Shown here piece by piece: positions 16,692 through 25,420 of a stretch of 64,000 bases of DNA (the stretch's first letter is position 1; each line of letters starts with the position of its first letter). The translations under genes and the position numbers were made by a program. The DNA lies in NCBI GenBank assembly GCA_900540305.1, contig UQFL01000001.1, positions 46,482 to 110,481 on the forward strand, in the 5' to 3' direction. This stretch comes from an uncultured Oscillospiraceae bacterium (GTDB lineage Bacteria; Bacillota; Clostridia; Oscillospirales; Acutalibacteraceae). The notes below the pieces were generated by a model. That model saw only the letters and a program-made list of their open reading frames with translations, searched no databases and was not told the origin of the DNA.

Positions 16692-18125
16692 ATGATACAC
16701 GGTAAGCGTTTAAAGTTAACAGCACTTGTTTTGGCGGTTATTATTGCCGTAACACCTGTTGCTTCAGGCGGTGTTTTCGCATCGGGGGCGGAAACTAAGC
16801 CTACAAATACAACTGAGACTACTACTCAGAGTGAAGAAGAAAAAAGGCTTGAAGCTCAGAAAAAGCTTGAGGAAACTATGGAGATGCTCAATGCAGACCT
16901 TAAAGCTTCCGAAGAAAAGCTTTTACAGCTCGGAGAGCAGTCAAAAAACACTCAGGAATATATTGATATTCTTGACCAAAAAATAGGAATTTTAAACGAA
17001 CAGCTTACCTTGCTTGATACTCAGATAACAGATTATGAAGAGGATATAAAAGTTCTTCAGGAAAGTATTGATACAAATCAGCAGGAGGCGGATAAGCTTC
17101 AGGGTGAAGTTGATAAGGTCCAGACAGTTCTTGATGATTTGAATAAGAGATTTATGGCAAAATATGAGGCTTACTGCCTTCGTATGAGAGCCATTTACAT
17201 ATCGGGTAATTTTAATATTCTTACCGCTCTTTTAACTTGTTCGGATATTTCAAGTTTCCTTACAAGATACGAAATGGTAAAGGCAGTTTCAAAGAGCGAT
17301 ACTGAGTTGCTTCAGGAAATTCAAGCGCAAACAGATGAAATTTTACAGCAGGAAGAGGATTTGAATGCAAAGAAATCCTCGCTTGACAATGTTAAAATGA
17401 CTCTTATGTCTCAGCAGACTGAACTGCAGCATAAGCAGGATTCGTTAACTGCCGCACAGGAAGATATGGCGGCGAAAAAGATAACTCTCGCTCAGGATAA
17501 GGCAGAAAGCGACCAGCTTTTTGCACAGCTTACAGCCGAAACAGGTATGTATACTGAATTCAGAAATGAGGATAAGGAACTTACAGAGCTTGCTGAACAG
17601 CAGATTCAAGACCTTATTAACGGCGTTATTTCTCCCGATGAGGTATCGGAAATAACAACGAGCGACAGAGATGAAAAGCCTACGGTTATTTATAATGAAA
17701 CAGATGTATATAATAAATCCGACGGCGTTTATAATATGACATATCCCGTGCCGGGTCATTATACAATTTCGGCAGGCTTCCCGAATTACAGTAACGGCTC
17801 ATATCACGGCGGAATAGATTTCCCGTGTCCCACGGGCTCAAAGGTAGTTGCGGCACAAAGGGGCGTTGTTGCAGGCGTTCAAAAGCTCAATTACAGTTAC
17901 GGCTATTATGTTCTTATTTACCACGGCACAGATGCTGACGGTAAGCAGGTGTTCACGCTTTATGCGCACAATTCAGAAATACTTGTTTCTCCCGGAGATT
18001 CGGTATATAAGGGTCAGCAGATAGCAAAATCAGGCTCAACGGGCAATTCAACAGGTCCTCACTGCCATTTTGAAATCAGAGTGGGAAATACAAAAATCAA
18101 CCCCACAAACTATCTCAGCAAATGA
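16692..18125 (+). CDS. Coiled-coil M23 peptidoglycan peptidase (paralog 3)
   Basis: A 477-residue secreted hydrolase. The signal peptide ends near FASGAE (about residue 30); a Thr-rich stretch and a long coiled coil with YCLRMRAIYISGN follow, then an M23 domain with YHGGIDFPCP, LYAHNSE and GPHCHFEIR. It is 23 bases after paralog 2 with AAGGGGTG before the ATG and is surely co-transcribed with it. The coiled-coil sequences of the three paralogs are clearly related but diverged, while the M23 motifs are almost the same. This suggests different partners or regulation for a shared endopeptidase activity. Confidence 0.92.
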   Translation: MIHGKRLKLTALVLAVIIAVTPVASGGVFASGAETKPTNTTETTTQSEEEKRLEAQKKLEETMEMLNADLKASEEKLLQLGEQSKNTQEYIDILDQKIGILNEQLTLLDTQITDYEEDIKVLQESIDTNQQEADKLQGEVDKVQTVLDDLNKRFMAKYEAYCLRMRAIYISGNFNILTALLTCSDISSFLTRYEMVKAVSKSDTELLQEIQAQTDEILQQEEDLNAKKSSLDNVKMTLMSQQTELQHKQDSLTAAQEDMAAKKITLAQDKAESDQLFAQLTAETGMYTEFRNEDKELTELAEQQIQDLINGVISPDEVSEITTSDRDEKPTVIYNETDVYNKSDGVYNMTYPVPGHYTISAGFPNYSNGSYHGGIDFPCPTGSKVVAAQRGVVAGVQKLNYSYGYYVLIYHGTDADGKQVFTLYAHNSEILVSPGDSVYKGQQIAKSGSTGNSTGPHCHFEIRVGNTKINPTNYLSK

Positions 18126-18155
18126 TGTTTTAAAACAGTTAAAAGCGAAATTAAA

Positions 18156-18803
18156 ATGAACAAAATAAATTACAGCAAAAAAACAGAATCAATTATTGAG
18201 ATTAATAAGAGAGAGCATATTTTGCCCTCTCTTTTAATTCATGCGTGTTGTGCTCCGTGTTCAAGCGCCTGCCTTGAATATCTCAATAAATATTTTGATA
18301 TAACGGTGTTTTACTATAACCCAAATATCTCTCCTGAAAGTGAGTTTGAAAAACGACTTTCGGAGGAAAAAAGACTTTTGGCTGAAATGCCGTTTGAAAA
18401 CAAAGTTTCAATCATTGACGGCGAATATGATTACAATGAATTTCTCGAAATGTCAAAGGGTCTTGAAGATGTGCCTGAGGGAGGCGAGCGTTGCTTTAAA
18501 TGTTATCGCCTCAGACTTGAAAAAACGGCACAGCTTGCAAAGGAAAGGGGCTTTGATTATTTCTGCACCACTCTTTCTATAAGTCCGCTTAAAAACTCTC
18601 AGAAAATTAATGAGATAGGTTATGAGATTGAAGAGAAATACGGCGTAAAATGGCTTCCGTCCGATTTCAAGAAGAAAGAGGGCTATAAACGCTCAATAGA
18701 GCTTTCGGCTGAATATAATTTATACCGCCAGAATTTCTGTGGCTGTGAATTTTCAAAAAAAGAGGCTCAGCGCCGAGAAAGGCAGGGTGAAGCAAATGAA
18801 TAA
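18156..18803 (+). CDS. queH: Epoxyqueuosine reductase QueH
   Basis: Final step of queuosine tRNA modification: reduces epoxyqueuosine to queuosine, using an iron-sulfur cluster. The diagnostic cysteines of the QueH (DUF208) family are visible: Cys31-Cys32 and Cys35 in HACCAPCSS, Cys113/Cys116 in CFKCYRL, and Cys195/Cys197 in FCGCEFS. It has 215 residues and no cobalamin domain, which separates it from QueG. It starts 30 bases after M23 paralog 3 without a visible terminator and overlaps rarA by 8 bases. Confidence 0.92.
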   Translation: MNKINYSKKTESIIEINKREHILPSLLIHACCAPCSSACLEYLNKYFDITVFYYNPNISPESEFEKRLSEEKRLLAEMPFENKVSIIDGEYDYNEFLEMSKGLEDVPEGGERCFKCYRLRLEKTAQLAKERGFDYFCTTLSISPLKNSQKINEIGYEIEEKYGVKWLPSDFKKKEGYKRSIELSAEYNLYRQNFCGCEFSKKEAQRRERQGEANE

Positions 18804-20058
18804 TCCGCTTGCGTCAAGAATAAGACCCACAGAGTTATCTCAGGTTGTCGGCCAGCGTCATTTGCTTGAGCCTGGAAAACCTCTTTACAATATGATTGAA
18901 AGCGGCAATATTCCGAATTTGATTTTTTACGGCCCGTCAGGTACGGGTAAAACAACGGTAGCTTCAATCATAGCTAATAAAACAAACCGCACTTTGCGCA
19001 GGCTTAACGGCACAAATGCTTCAACGCAGGATATAAAGAATATTGTTGCAGAGCTTGATACTTTTGAAACTCCAAACGGAGTATTGCTCTACCTTGACGA
19101 AATTCAGTATTTTAATAAAAGGCAGCAGCAAAGCCTGCTTGAATACATAGAAAACGGAAAAATAACCCTCATTGCCTCCACTACGGAAAATCCGTATTTT
19201 TATATCTATCCAGCCGTGCTTTCACGCTCAACGGTTTTTGAGTTTAAAAGCGTTGAGTGGCAGGATATGATTCCTGCAATAAGCAGGGGGCTTGATTTTC
19301 TCGCTGATGAATACTCGCTCAAAGCCTCTGCTCAGGACGGCGTTTTTGAGAAAATCGCAAGGGGATGCGGAGGAGATGTCCGTAAGGCGCTAAACAGCAT
19401 TGAAAACTGTTTCTTCGCTTCAAAAACGGAAAACGGCGAAAAGATTATAACGCTTGAAACTGCCGCCGAACTCACACAGAAAAGCGCAGTCAAATATGAC
19501 CGTGAGGGCGATGAGCATTACGATATTATTTCGGCGTATCAAAAAAGTATGAGAGGTTCAGACCCCGATGCGGCGCTTCATTATCTTTCAAGACTGCTTG
19601 AAGCAGGCGATTTGCCCTCTGCGTGCAGAAGGCTTCTTGTGTGCGCCTGCGAAGATGTGGGTCTTGCCTACCCTCAGATTATTCCCATCGTTAAGGCGGC
19701 GGTGGATTCTGCTCTTATGCTCGGTATGCCCGAGGCTAGAATACCGCTTGCAGATGCAGTTGTGCTTGTTGCAATGTCGCCTAAAAGCAACGCCGCTTAT
19801 ATGGCTGTAAATCAGGCGATGAGCGATGTAAAAAACGGCAATTACGGCCCTATACCGAGAACACTTCAAAACAAGCATTTTGACGGGGAGGACGCAGTCG
19901 TTAAAGGGCAGTTTTATCAGTATCCTCACGATTTTGAGCATCATTGGGTAAAACAGCAGTATCTGCCCGACATAATCAAAAATAAGAAATATTACACGCC
20001 GGGCGACAATAAAAACGAGCAGTCGTTTAAGGCGTACTGGGACAAATACAAAAAATAA
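18796..20058 (+). CDS. rarA: Replication-associated recombination protein A (MgsA/RarA AAA ATPase)
   Basis: AAA+ ATPase of the clamp-loader class that acts at stalled replication forks. The start ATG at 18796 gives the usual N-terminus NPLASRIRPTELSQVVGQ; the upstream in-frame start at 18739 lies within queH and has no family match. Walker A is GPSGTGKTT, Walker B LLYLDEI with a following QYFNKRQQ, and sensor 1 is ASTTENP. The C-terminal tetramerisation region carries EDVGLAYPQ and PQPxP-like endings (NYGPIPRTLQNKH). It has 420 residues, the family length, and GGTGA before the ATG. Confidence 0.95.
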   Translation: MNNPLASRIRPTELSQVVGQRHLLEPGKPLYNMIESGNIPNLIFYGPSGTGKTTVASIIANKTNRTLRRLNGTNASTQDIKNIVAELDTFETPNGVLLYLDEIQYFNKRQQQSLLEYIENGKITLIASTTENPYFYIYPAVLSRSTVFEFKSVEWQDMIPAISRGLDFLADEYSLKASAQDGVFEKIARGCGGDVRKALNSIENCFFASKTENGEKIITLETAAELTQKSAVKYDREGDEHYDIISAYQKSMRGSDPDAALHYLSRLLEAGDLPSACRRLLVCACEDVGLAYPQIIPIVKAAVDSALMLGMPEARIPLADAVVLVAMSPKSNAAYMAVNQAMSDVKNGNYGPIPRTLQNKHFDGEDAVVKGQFYQYPHDFEHHWVKQQYLPDIIKNKKYYTPGDNKNEQSFKAYWDKYKK

Positions 20059-20078
20059 GCAGAAAAGGGGAGCTCTGT

Positions 20079-20714
20079 ATGACTAAAAAAGAAAGAGCGC
20101 TCAAAGCTGTGGAGATATTAAAGGAGCTTTATCCCGAGGCGATTTGTTCGCTCAATTACAGCAATCCGTTTGAGCTTCTTGTGGCTGTGCGCCTTTCAGC
20201 GCAGTGCACTGACGCAAGGGTAAACCTTGTAACTCCCGCTCTTTTTGAAAAATATAAAACACCTGCGGATTTTGCAGCTGCAAATGTAGAGGATATTGAA
20301 AAGCTCATATATTCCTGCGGGTTTTATAAAAGCAAGGCGCAGTCCATTGTTGAAATGGCGCAGAAAATAATAACCGAATTCAATAATGAAGTGCCTGATA
20401 CTATTGAAAAACTTATAACCCTGCCGGGTGTCGGCAGAAAAACGGCAAACTTAATTGTTGGCGATGTATACGGCAAAGAAGCAATTGTTGTTGATACACA
20501 TTGCATAAGAATTTCTAACCGCTTAGGTCTTGTTGCAGAAAAAGACCCGAAAAAGATTGAGTTTGCTCTTAAAAAGATAATTCCGCCCGAGGAGGGCTCG
20601 GATTTTTGCCACAGAATCGTTCTTTTCGGGCGTGATGTGTGCACGGCAAGAAAGCCGAAATGCTCTGAATGTAAATTGAGCGAAATATGCAAAAAAACAG
20701 GAGTTGCTAAATGA
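20079..20714 (+). CDS. nth: Endonuclease III
   Basis: Base-excision-repair DNA glycosylase/AP lyase for oxidised pyrimidines. The helix-hairpin-helix motif LPGVGRKTAN carries catalytic Lys121; catalytic Asp139 is in VVDTHCIR. The four cluster cysteines 188, 195, 198 and 204 show the exact C-x6-C-x2-C-x5-C spacing. Its 211 residues are standard. AGGGGAG lies before the ATG and the last four bases overlap the shikimate kinase gene (ATGA). Confidence 0.97.
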   Translation: MTKKERALKAVEILKELYPEAICSLNYSNPFELLVAVRLSAQCTDARVNLVTPALFEKYKTPADFAAANVEDIEKLIYSCGFYKSKAQSIVEMAQKIITEFNNEVPDTIEKLITLPGVGRKTANLIVGDVYGKEAIVVDTHCIRISNRLGLVAEKDPKKIEFALKKIIPPEEGSDFCHRIVLFGRDVCTARKPKCSECKLSEICKKTGVAK

Positions 20715-21241
20715 AAACGGCAAAAATAAGCGAAGAAAACATAATTTTAATAGGAATGCCGGGCTCAGGCAAGTCAACCTGCGGCGTGCTTGCGGCAAAA
20801 CTTCTTTTGAAAAATTTTTTTGATACAGATCTGCTCATTCAAAGTCTTGAAAACAAAAGACTTCAGCAGATAATAGACGAGAGAGGAACGGCTGAGTTCA
20901 AAAAGGCTGAGGAAGCGGCCATACTTTCCCTCAACATCAAGGGCACCGTTATTGCAACCGGCGGCAGTGTGGTTTACAGCCAAAAAGCTATGGAACACCT
21001 TAAAAAAATGGGTGTTGTCATCTATCTGCATTTAAGCTATGAGGAAATGAAAAGCCGAATAAAAAATCTCAGCACAAGGGGAATTGCCCTTGAAAAAGGT
21101 GAAACACTTATTGATATGTATAATGAGCGTTTGCCCCTTTATGAGAAATATGCTGACGCCGTTATAGAGTGCGACAAAAGCACTGTAGACAGCACAGTTG
21201 AAAAAATAGTTGAGGCTGTTCAAAAAATAACACTTGAATAA
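20711..21241 (+). CDS. aroK: Shikimate kinase
   Basis: Phosphorylates shikimate in the chorismate pathway. The P-loop GMPGSGKST is at residues 15-23, the shikimate-binding DTD motif in FFDTDLLI, the second substrate motif is TGGSVV, and the lid arginine motif appears around RGIALEK. It has 176 residues. It stands apart from other aro genes and is translationally coupled to nth. The symbol is by function; aroK and aroL types are not separable here. Confidence 0.93.
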   Translation: MKTAKISEENIILIGMPGSGKSTCGVLAAKLLLKNFFDTDLLIQSLENKRLQQIIDERGTAEFKKAEEAAILSLNIKGTVIATGGSVVYSQKAMEHLKKMGVVIYLHLSYEEMKSRIKNLSTRGIALEKGETLIDMYNERLPLYEKYADAVIECDKSTVDSTVEKIVEAVQKITLE

Positions 21242-21263
21242 ATGTGTTAAACTGTGATATTAT
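21234..21263 (+). promoter_or_regulatory. Possible promoter of guaB
   Basis: TTGAAT and TATTAT with an 18-bp spacer lie across the end of the shikimate kinase gene, 40 bases before guaB. The surrounding DNA is very AT-rich, so a chance match is possible. No purine riboswitch core was recognised. Confidence 0.35.
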
Positions 21264-21303
21264 AATTTAAATATATTATTATAGTGATACAGGAGGATTT
21301 TAT

Positions 21304-22782
21304 ATGAACGAATACGGCGCAAAATTTGTTAAAGAAGGTCTCACCTTCGACGATGTTCTTCTTATTCCGGCGGAAAGCGATGTTCTTCCCAACGAGGTTG
21401 ACCTTTCAACCCATCTTACAAAGAATATCAAGCTTAATATTCCGCTTATGACCTCCGCAATGGATACTGTAACGGAATCCAATATGGCAATTGCAATCGC
21501 AAGAGAAGGCGGAATCGGCGTAATTCACAAAAATATGACTATTGAAGACCAGGCAACTGAGGTTGACAAGGTAAAGAGATCTGAAAACGGCGTTATCACA
21601 AATCCGTTTTTCCTTTCACCCAACCATACTGCTCAAGATGCGGAAAATCTTATGCGCAAGTATAAGATAAGCGGCGTTCCAATCTGTGAGGATGACGGTA
21701 CACTTGTTGGTATTCTTACAAACAGAGATATGAGATTTATGACTGATTATACTGTTAAAATCTCAAGCGTTATGACTCCTAAAGAGAAGCTTGTAACCGC
21801 TATGGCAGGTACAACTCTTGAAGAGGCTAAAAAAGTTCTTATGGCTTCAAAAGTTGAAAAGCTTCCCCTCGTTGACTCAAACGGAAAACTTACAGGTCTT
21901 GTAACTATCAAAGATATTGAAAAGAGCGTTAAATATCCCAACACAGCCCGTGATTCAAAAGACAGACTTCTCTGTGCTGCCGCTCTCGGCGTAACACAGG
22001 ATATGCTTGTTCGCGCAAAGGCTCTTGCAGACGCTCAGGTAGACGCATTCGTTCTCGACTCAGCTCACGGACATTCTAAGAATATTATAAAAGCTGTTGA
22101 CACAGTTAAAAACGCATTCCCCGATATTTCTCTTATCGCAGGTAATGTTGCAACAGCAGAAGCAACTGAAGCGCTTATCAAAGCAGGCGCAGATGCAGTT
22201 AAGGTTGGTATAGGCCCCGGTTCTATCTGTACAACCCGTGTTGTTGCAGGTATCGGTGTTCCTCAGATTACTGCTATTTATGATTCAGCTGAAATGGCAA
22301 ATAAATACGGTATTCCGATTATCGCTGACGGCGGTATCAAATACAGCGGTGAAATCGTTAAGGCTATCGCAGCAGGCGGCAGCGTTGTTATGGTAGGTTC
22401 GCTTGTAGCAGGCTGTGACGAAGCACCCGGCGAAACAGAAATCTATCAGGGCCGTCAGTTCAAGGTTTACAGAGGTATGGGCTCACTCGGCGCAATGAAC
22501 AAAGGTTCGGCAGATCGTTACTTCCAGAACGGAACAAAGAAATTCGTTCCCGAAGGCGTAGAAGGTCGTGTACCTTACAAGGGAGCAGTAGGCGATACCG
22601 TATTCCAGATGATGGGCGGTCTTCGTTCAGGTATGGGTTATGTCGGCTGTCACAACATTGAGGAGCTGCGCACAAACGCTAGATTTATAAAAATCACAGG
22701 CGCCGGTCTTGTTGAAAGTCATCCGCACGATGTTTATATTACCAAGGAAGCTCCTAACTATTCAGGCAGCAGACAGGATTGA
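21304..22782 (+). CDS. guaB: Inosine-5'-monophosphate dehydrogenase
   Basis: Oxidises IMP to XMP with NAD+, the first committed step to GMP. The TIM barrel starts with LTFDDVLLIPA. Two CBS domains are inserted at about residues 95-205. Catalytic Cys309 lies in GIGPGSICTTR, and the flap motif is GMGSLGAM with a downstream RVPYKG. It has 492 residues, a normal length. AGGAGG is optimally placed before the ATG. Codon use is biased as in gap, suggesting high expression. A strong terminator follows. Confidence 0.98.
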   Translation: MNEYGAKFVKEGLTFDDVLLIPAESDVLPNEVDLSTHLTKNIKLNIPLMTSAMDTVTESNMAIAIAREGGIGVIHKNMTIEDQATEVDKVKRSENGVITNPFFLSPNHTAQDAENLMRKYKISGVPICEDDGTLVGILTNRDMRFMTDYTVKISSVMTPKEKLVTAMAGTTLEEAKKVLMASKVEKLPLVDSNGKLTGLVTIKDIEKSVKYPNTARDSKDRLLCAAALGVTQDMLVRAKALADAQVDAFVLDSAHGHSKNIIKAVDTVKNAFPDISLIAGNVATAEATEALIKAGADAVKVGIGPGSICTTRVVAGIGVPQITAIYDSAEMANKYGIPIIADGGIKYSGEIVKAIAAGGSVVMVGSLVAGCDEAPGETEIYQGRQFKVYRGMGSLGAMNKGSADRYFQNGTKKFVPEGVEGRVPYKGAVGDTVFQMMGGLRSGMGYVGCHNIEELRTNARFIKITGAGLVESHPHDVYITKEAPNYSGSRQD

Positions 22783-22797
22783 TTTTTTCGAAGAAAG

Positions 22798-22831
22798 AGG
22801 CGTTAAACGGTTTCGTTTAATGCCTTTTTTT
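22798..22831 (+). terminator. Terminator of guaB
   Basis: AGGCGTTAAACG and CGTTTAATGCCT form a 12-bp stem (one G-T) with a GTTT loop and a run of seven T. Confidence 0.9.
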
Positions 22832-22847
22832 GAATTGAGGTTTTTAG

Positions 22848-23684
22848 ATGGCAGAAAAAGTTTCTCGATGGAAAAAGTTCAAGAGATTTTTAAAAAGAAA
22901 TATGACTCCCACATGGGCACGGCATTTTGCGTATCAGGCTATTTCTTTTATTATTTCGGTTGCTATTGTTATTTCTGTTGCAACATATGCCGTTACTAAA
23001 AACTATGAGGAAAGGACGCTGAAATTTGTGGATGGTTTCACGATTACTGCACATACAGGCGCTTTCGGTACGGAGGAAAACTCCATTGAATCTGTAATAG
23101 CGGCAGTTAACAACAATGTTGAAATTCTTGAAATTGATGTGCGCCAGAGACCTGACGGCACTCTTGTTATGAATCACGATATTGTTGTTACAAATAACGA
23201 GGGTGTTCTCCTTTCAGAGGCGTTTGATATTATTAAAGAAGACGATTGCCTGATTAATCTTGATATTAAAGACACAAGCACACTCAATGCGCTTCACGAT
23301 ATGCTTATCGAATTTAATCTTATGGGCAGGGCGTTTCTTACGGGAATTGACCAATTAAATATAAAAGCGCTCAAGGCGTCTTCGTGCAGGGATATGGAAT
23401 ATTATCTAAACTGTCAGCCGTCCAGAATTAAAATATTCAGCGCAGATTATCAGCAAAAGATTATCGATTTGCTTGAGGAGACGGGGGCTGTAGGCGTAAA
23501 CTGCAATTATAAATACGCAAGTTCAACGCTTTCCACCGTTTTGCACGAAAACGGATATAAGCTTTCGGTGTGGACGGTTAATTCAACATTTACAATGAAA
23601 AGGGCGCTTACGCTGTCTCCCGACAATATTACTACGAAAGAATATGACCGCCTTATTTCGGTTATAGATAACTGGGGTGAATAA
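22848..23684 (+). CDS. Membrane-anchored GDPD-like protein with altered HRG motif
   Basis: Related to glycerophosphodiester phosphodiesterases. A basic cytosolic start and one membrane span (about 28-48) precede a TIM-barrel-like domain. The usual catalytic HRG motif is HTG here (His69-Thr70-Gly71); the other expected residues remain: Glu77 (EENS), Glu95/Asp97 (EIDV) and His110 (NHD). At 278 residues it is short. Replacement of the conserved Arg may reduce or change activity, or the protein may bind rather than cleave. A canonical paralog lies two genes downstream. GAGG precedes the ATG, and the gene is separated from guaB by a terminator. Confidence 0.8.
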   Translation: MAEKVSRWKKFKRFLKRNMTPTWARHFAYQAISFIISVAIVISVATYAVTKNYEERTLKFVDGFTITAHTGAFGTEENSIESVIAAVNNNVEILEIDVRQRPDGTLVMNHDIVVTNNEGVLLSEAFDIIKEDDCLINLDIKDTSTLNALHDMLIEFNLMGRAFLTGIDQLNIKALKASSCRDMEYYLNCQPSRIKIFSADYQQKIIDLLEETGAVGVNCNYKYASSTLSTVLHENGYKLSVWTVNSTFTMKRALTLSPDNITTKEYDRLISVIDNWGE

Positions 23685-23689
23685 GTTTT

Positions 23690-24502
23690 ATGACAAATGA
23701 AGAATATCTCAAAGCGATAGATGTTCGCTGTTCTCGCAGAACATTTAAAAATTCATTTCTCGATGACGATACAAAACAGGTTATCAGGGATATGATTGAT
23801 TATGTAAATAAAAAAGCAAATTTAAATTTTGTGTTTTTTGACGATGCCCGTTTTGCTTTTAATATTCATTCCGGAATGACGAGTATGATTGCCGTTTGCG
23901 GACCCGATACAATACCCGCAAGAGAGGCGTGCGGATATTACGGCGAAACAATCGTTTTGCAGTGCGCATATCACTCAATAGGCACCTGCTGGGTTGGCAC
24001 ATTTAATGAAAACAAGGTGCTTGAAAAACTTGATTTGCCTAAAGGAATTAGGCTTTATTGCGTAATAGCGCTAGGTAAAGTAGGGCAGAGCAAAAGCTTT
24101 AAAGAGAAAATGATGTATAAAGCAACTCATAAAAACTGCAAACCCTATCAGAAGATGTTTGAGGTGTGTGACGAAAAACTGCCCGATGAAATTGTTTTTG
24201 CAATGAAGCAGGTTGAAAAAGCGCCAAGCGCAGTAAACAGACGACCTGTCAAATTCAAATACGAAAACGGCGTTATGTCCGCCTATGTTGATGAGCCGTA
24301 TTCAGACAAAAGCATTGATTTCGGAATTGCACAGCTTCACTATCAGCTCGGAATGTCCGCTCAGGGCGTTAAGGGCGAATGGGCAAACGGAAAGTTCGTT
24401 GTAGATACGGAAAGAAGAATAGAATTTCCTAATAAACAAAATACCGATGAAACTCGGCAAGAGAAATATTGTGAAATAAATGAGGAGAATGAAGATGAAT
24501 GA
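23690..24502 (+). CDS. Nitroreductase-family flavoprotein
   Basis: A 270-residue member of the FMN-dependent nitroreductase family. The N-terminal FMN-phosphate motif is visible as DVRCSRRTFKN, and GYYGETIVLQCAYHSIGTCW is the central helix pair of the putative TM-nitroreductase subfamily. The C-terminal part holds a second half with VEKAPSAVNRRPV. It starts 5 bases after the GDPD-like gene and overlaps the next GDPD gene by 8 bases, so all three form one operon. The substrate is unknown. Confidence 0.82.
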   Translation: MTNEEYLKAIDVRCSRRTFKNSFLDDDTKQVIRDMIDYVNKKANLNFVFFDDARFAFNIHSGMTSMIAVCGPDTIPAREACGYYGETIVLQCAYHSIGTCWVGTFNENKVLEKLDLPKGIRLYCVIALGKVGQSKSFKEKMMYKATHKNCKPYQKMFEVCDEKLPDEIVFAMKQVEKAPSAVNRRPVKFKYENGVMSAYVDEPYSDKSIDFGIAQLHYQLGMSAQGVKGEWANGKFVVDTERRIEFPNKQNTDETRQEKYCEINEENEDE

Positions 24503-25361
24503 TAATTCTGCTAAAAAGAAAATGAGCAAGAAAAAGAAGATAATAATTATTGTTGCTTCAGTAATCGCCGCGCTCCTTGTAATCGTAGTTTGCGCAGGCG
24601 TTGCCGCTCTTAATTGGTATTGCAAAACCCCCGAATATACCGTTTATCAGACTGATGCAGATGTGGAGCTTGTAGCCCACAGAGGTTTCAGAGCAGTTGC
24701 TCCCGAAAATACCGTTCCTGCTTTTGAGGAGGCAGGCGAAGCAGGCTTTTACGGTGCAGAATGTGACCTTTACAGAACATCCGACGGTGTGTGGGTTGTT
24801 CATCACGATTTCAACACTTACAGAATGACGGACGGCATGAGCACAATAGAGAATAAGACATATTCAGAGCTTATGAATGAAACTGTTGACAATGGTTCTA
24901 ATGTGGCTGATTATCCGAATCTTAAAATGTGCACATTAGAAGAATATCTCGATATTTGCAGCGAATATTCAATGGTGCCCGTAATTGAGCTTAAAAGTGC
25001 AAACAATACAGAAAATTATGGCGAAATCATTGAAATACTCGGCGAATACAGCGATTTAAACCCTGTATTCATTTCTTTCCACCTTGAGAATTTAAAGGCA
25101 ATGAGAGCCGTTACAGACGCTCCCTGCTGGTATCTCGTTCAGAAAATTACTGAGGAGGAAATAGAAAACGCTCTTTCAATAGGCGGAGACTGCGGTATAG
25201 ACTTCAATTATGCAAAAGAAGAAAATACTGATGAAATGATTATGAAGTGCGTAAACACGGGAATGTCAGTGGGCGCTTGGACTGTAAATGAGCCTGAAGC
25301 TGTAACACGCCTTTCAAATCTCGGGGTAAATTATATAACCACCGACTGCATTACATATTGA
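24495..25361 (+). CDS. Glycerophosphodiester phosphodiesterase, membrane-anchored
   Basis: Hydrolyses glycerophosphodiesters, releasing glycerol 3-phosphate; here probably outside the membrane. One N-terminal span follows a lysine-rich start. The catalytic motifs are complete: AHRG, PENTVPAFE, ECDLYRTSDG and HHD. Three in-frame ATG codons lie at 24480, 24489 and 24495; GAGGAG at 24482-24487 is spaced 7 bases from the last, so 24495 is chosen (288 residues). It could act on lipoteichoic-acid-type polymers or deacylated lipids. It ends at a bidirectional terminator. Confidence 0.88.
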   Translation: MNDNSAKKKMSKKKKIIIIVASVIAALLVIVVCAGVAALNWYCKTPEYTVYQTDADVELVAHRGFRAVAPENTVPAFEEAGEAGFYGAECDLYRTSDGVWVVHHDFNTYRMTDGMSTIENKTYSELMNETVDNGSNVADYPNLKMCTLEEYLDICSEYSMVPVIELKSANNTENYGEIIEILGEYSDLNPVFISFHLENLKAMRAVTDAPCWYLVQKITEEEIENALSIGGDCGIDFNYAKEENTDEMIMKCVNTGMSVGAWTVNEPEAVTRLSNLGVNYITTDCITY

Positions 25362-25373
25362 TTGAAATAAGAC

Positions 25374-25409
25374 AAAAAAGGCTGAACGCATTTGCGTTCA
25401 GCCTTTTTA
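25374..25409. terminator. Bidirectional terminator between convergent operons
   Basis: AAAAAGGCTGAACGCA and TGCGTTCAGCCTTTTT form a near-perfect 16-bp stem. It ends the GDPD operon on the plus strand and the rpe-to-Ldt operon on the minus strand. Confidence 0.92.
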
Positions 25410-25420
25410 TATATTGAGTT

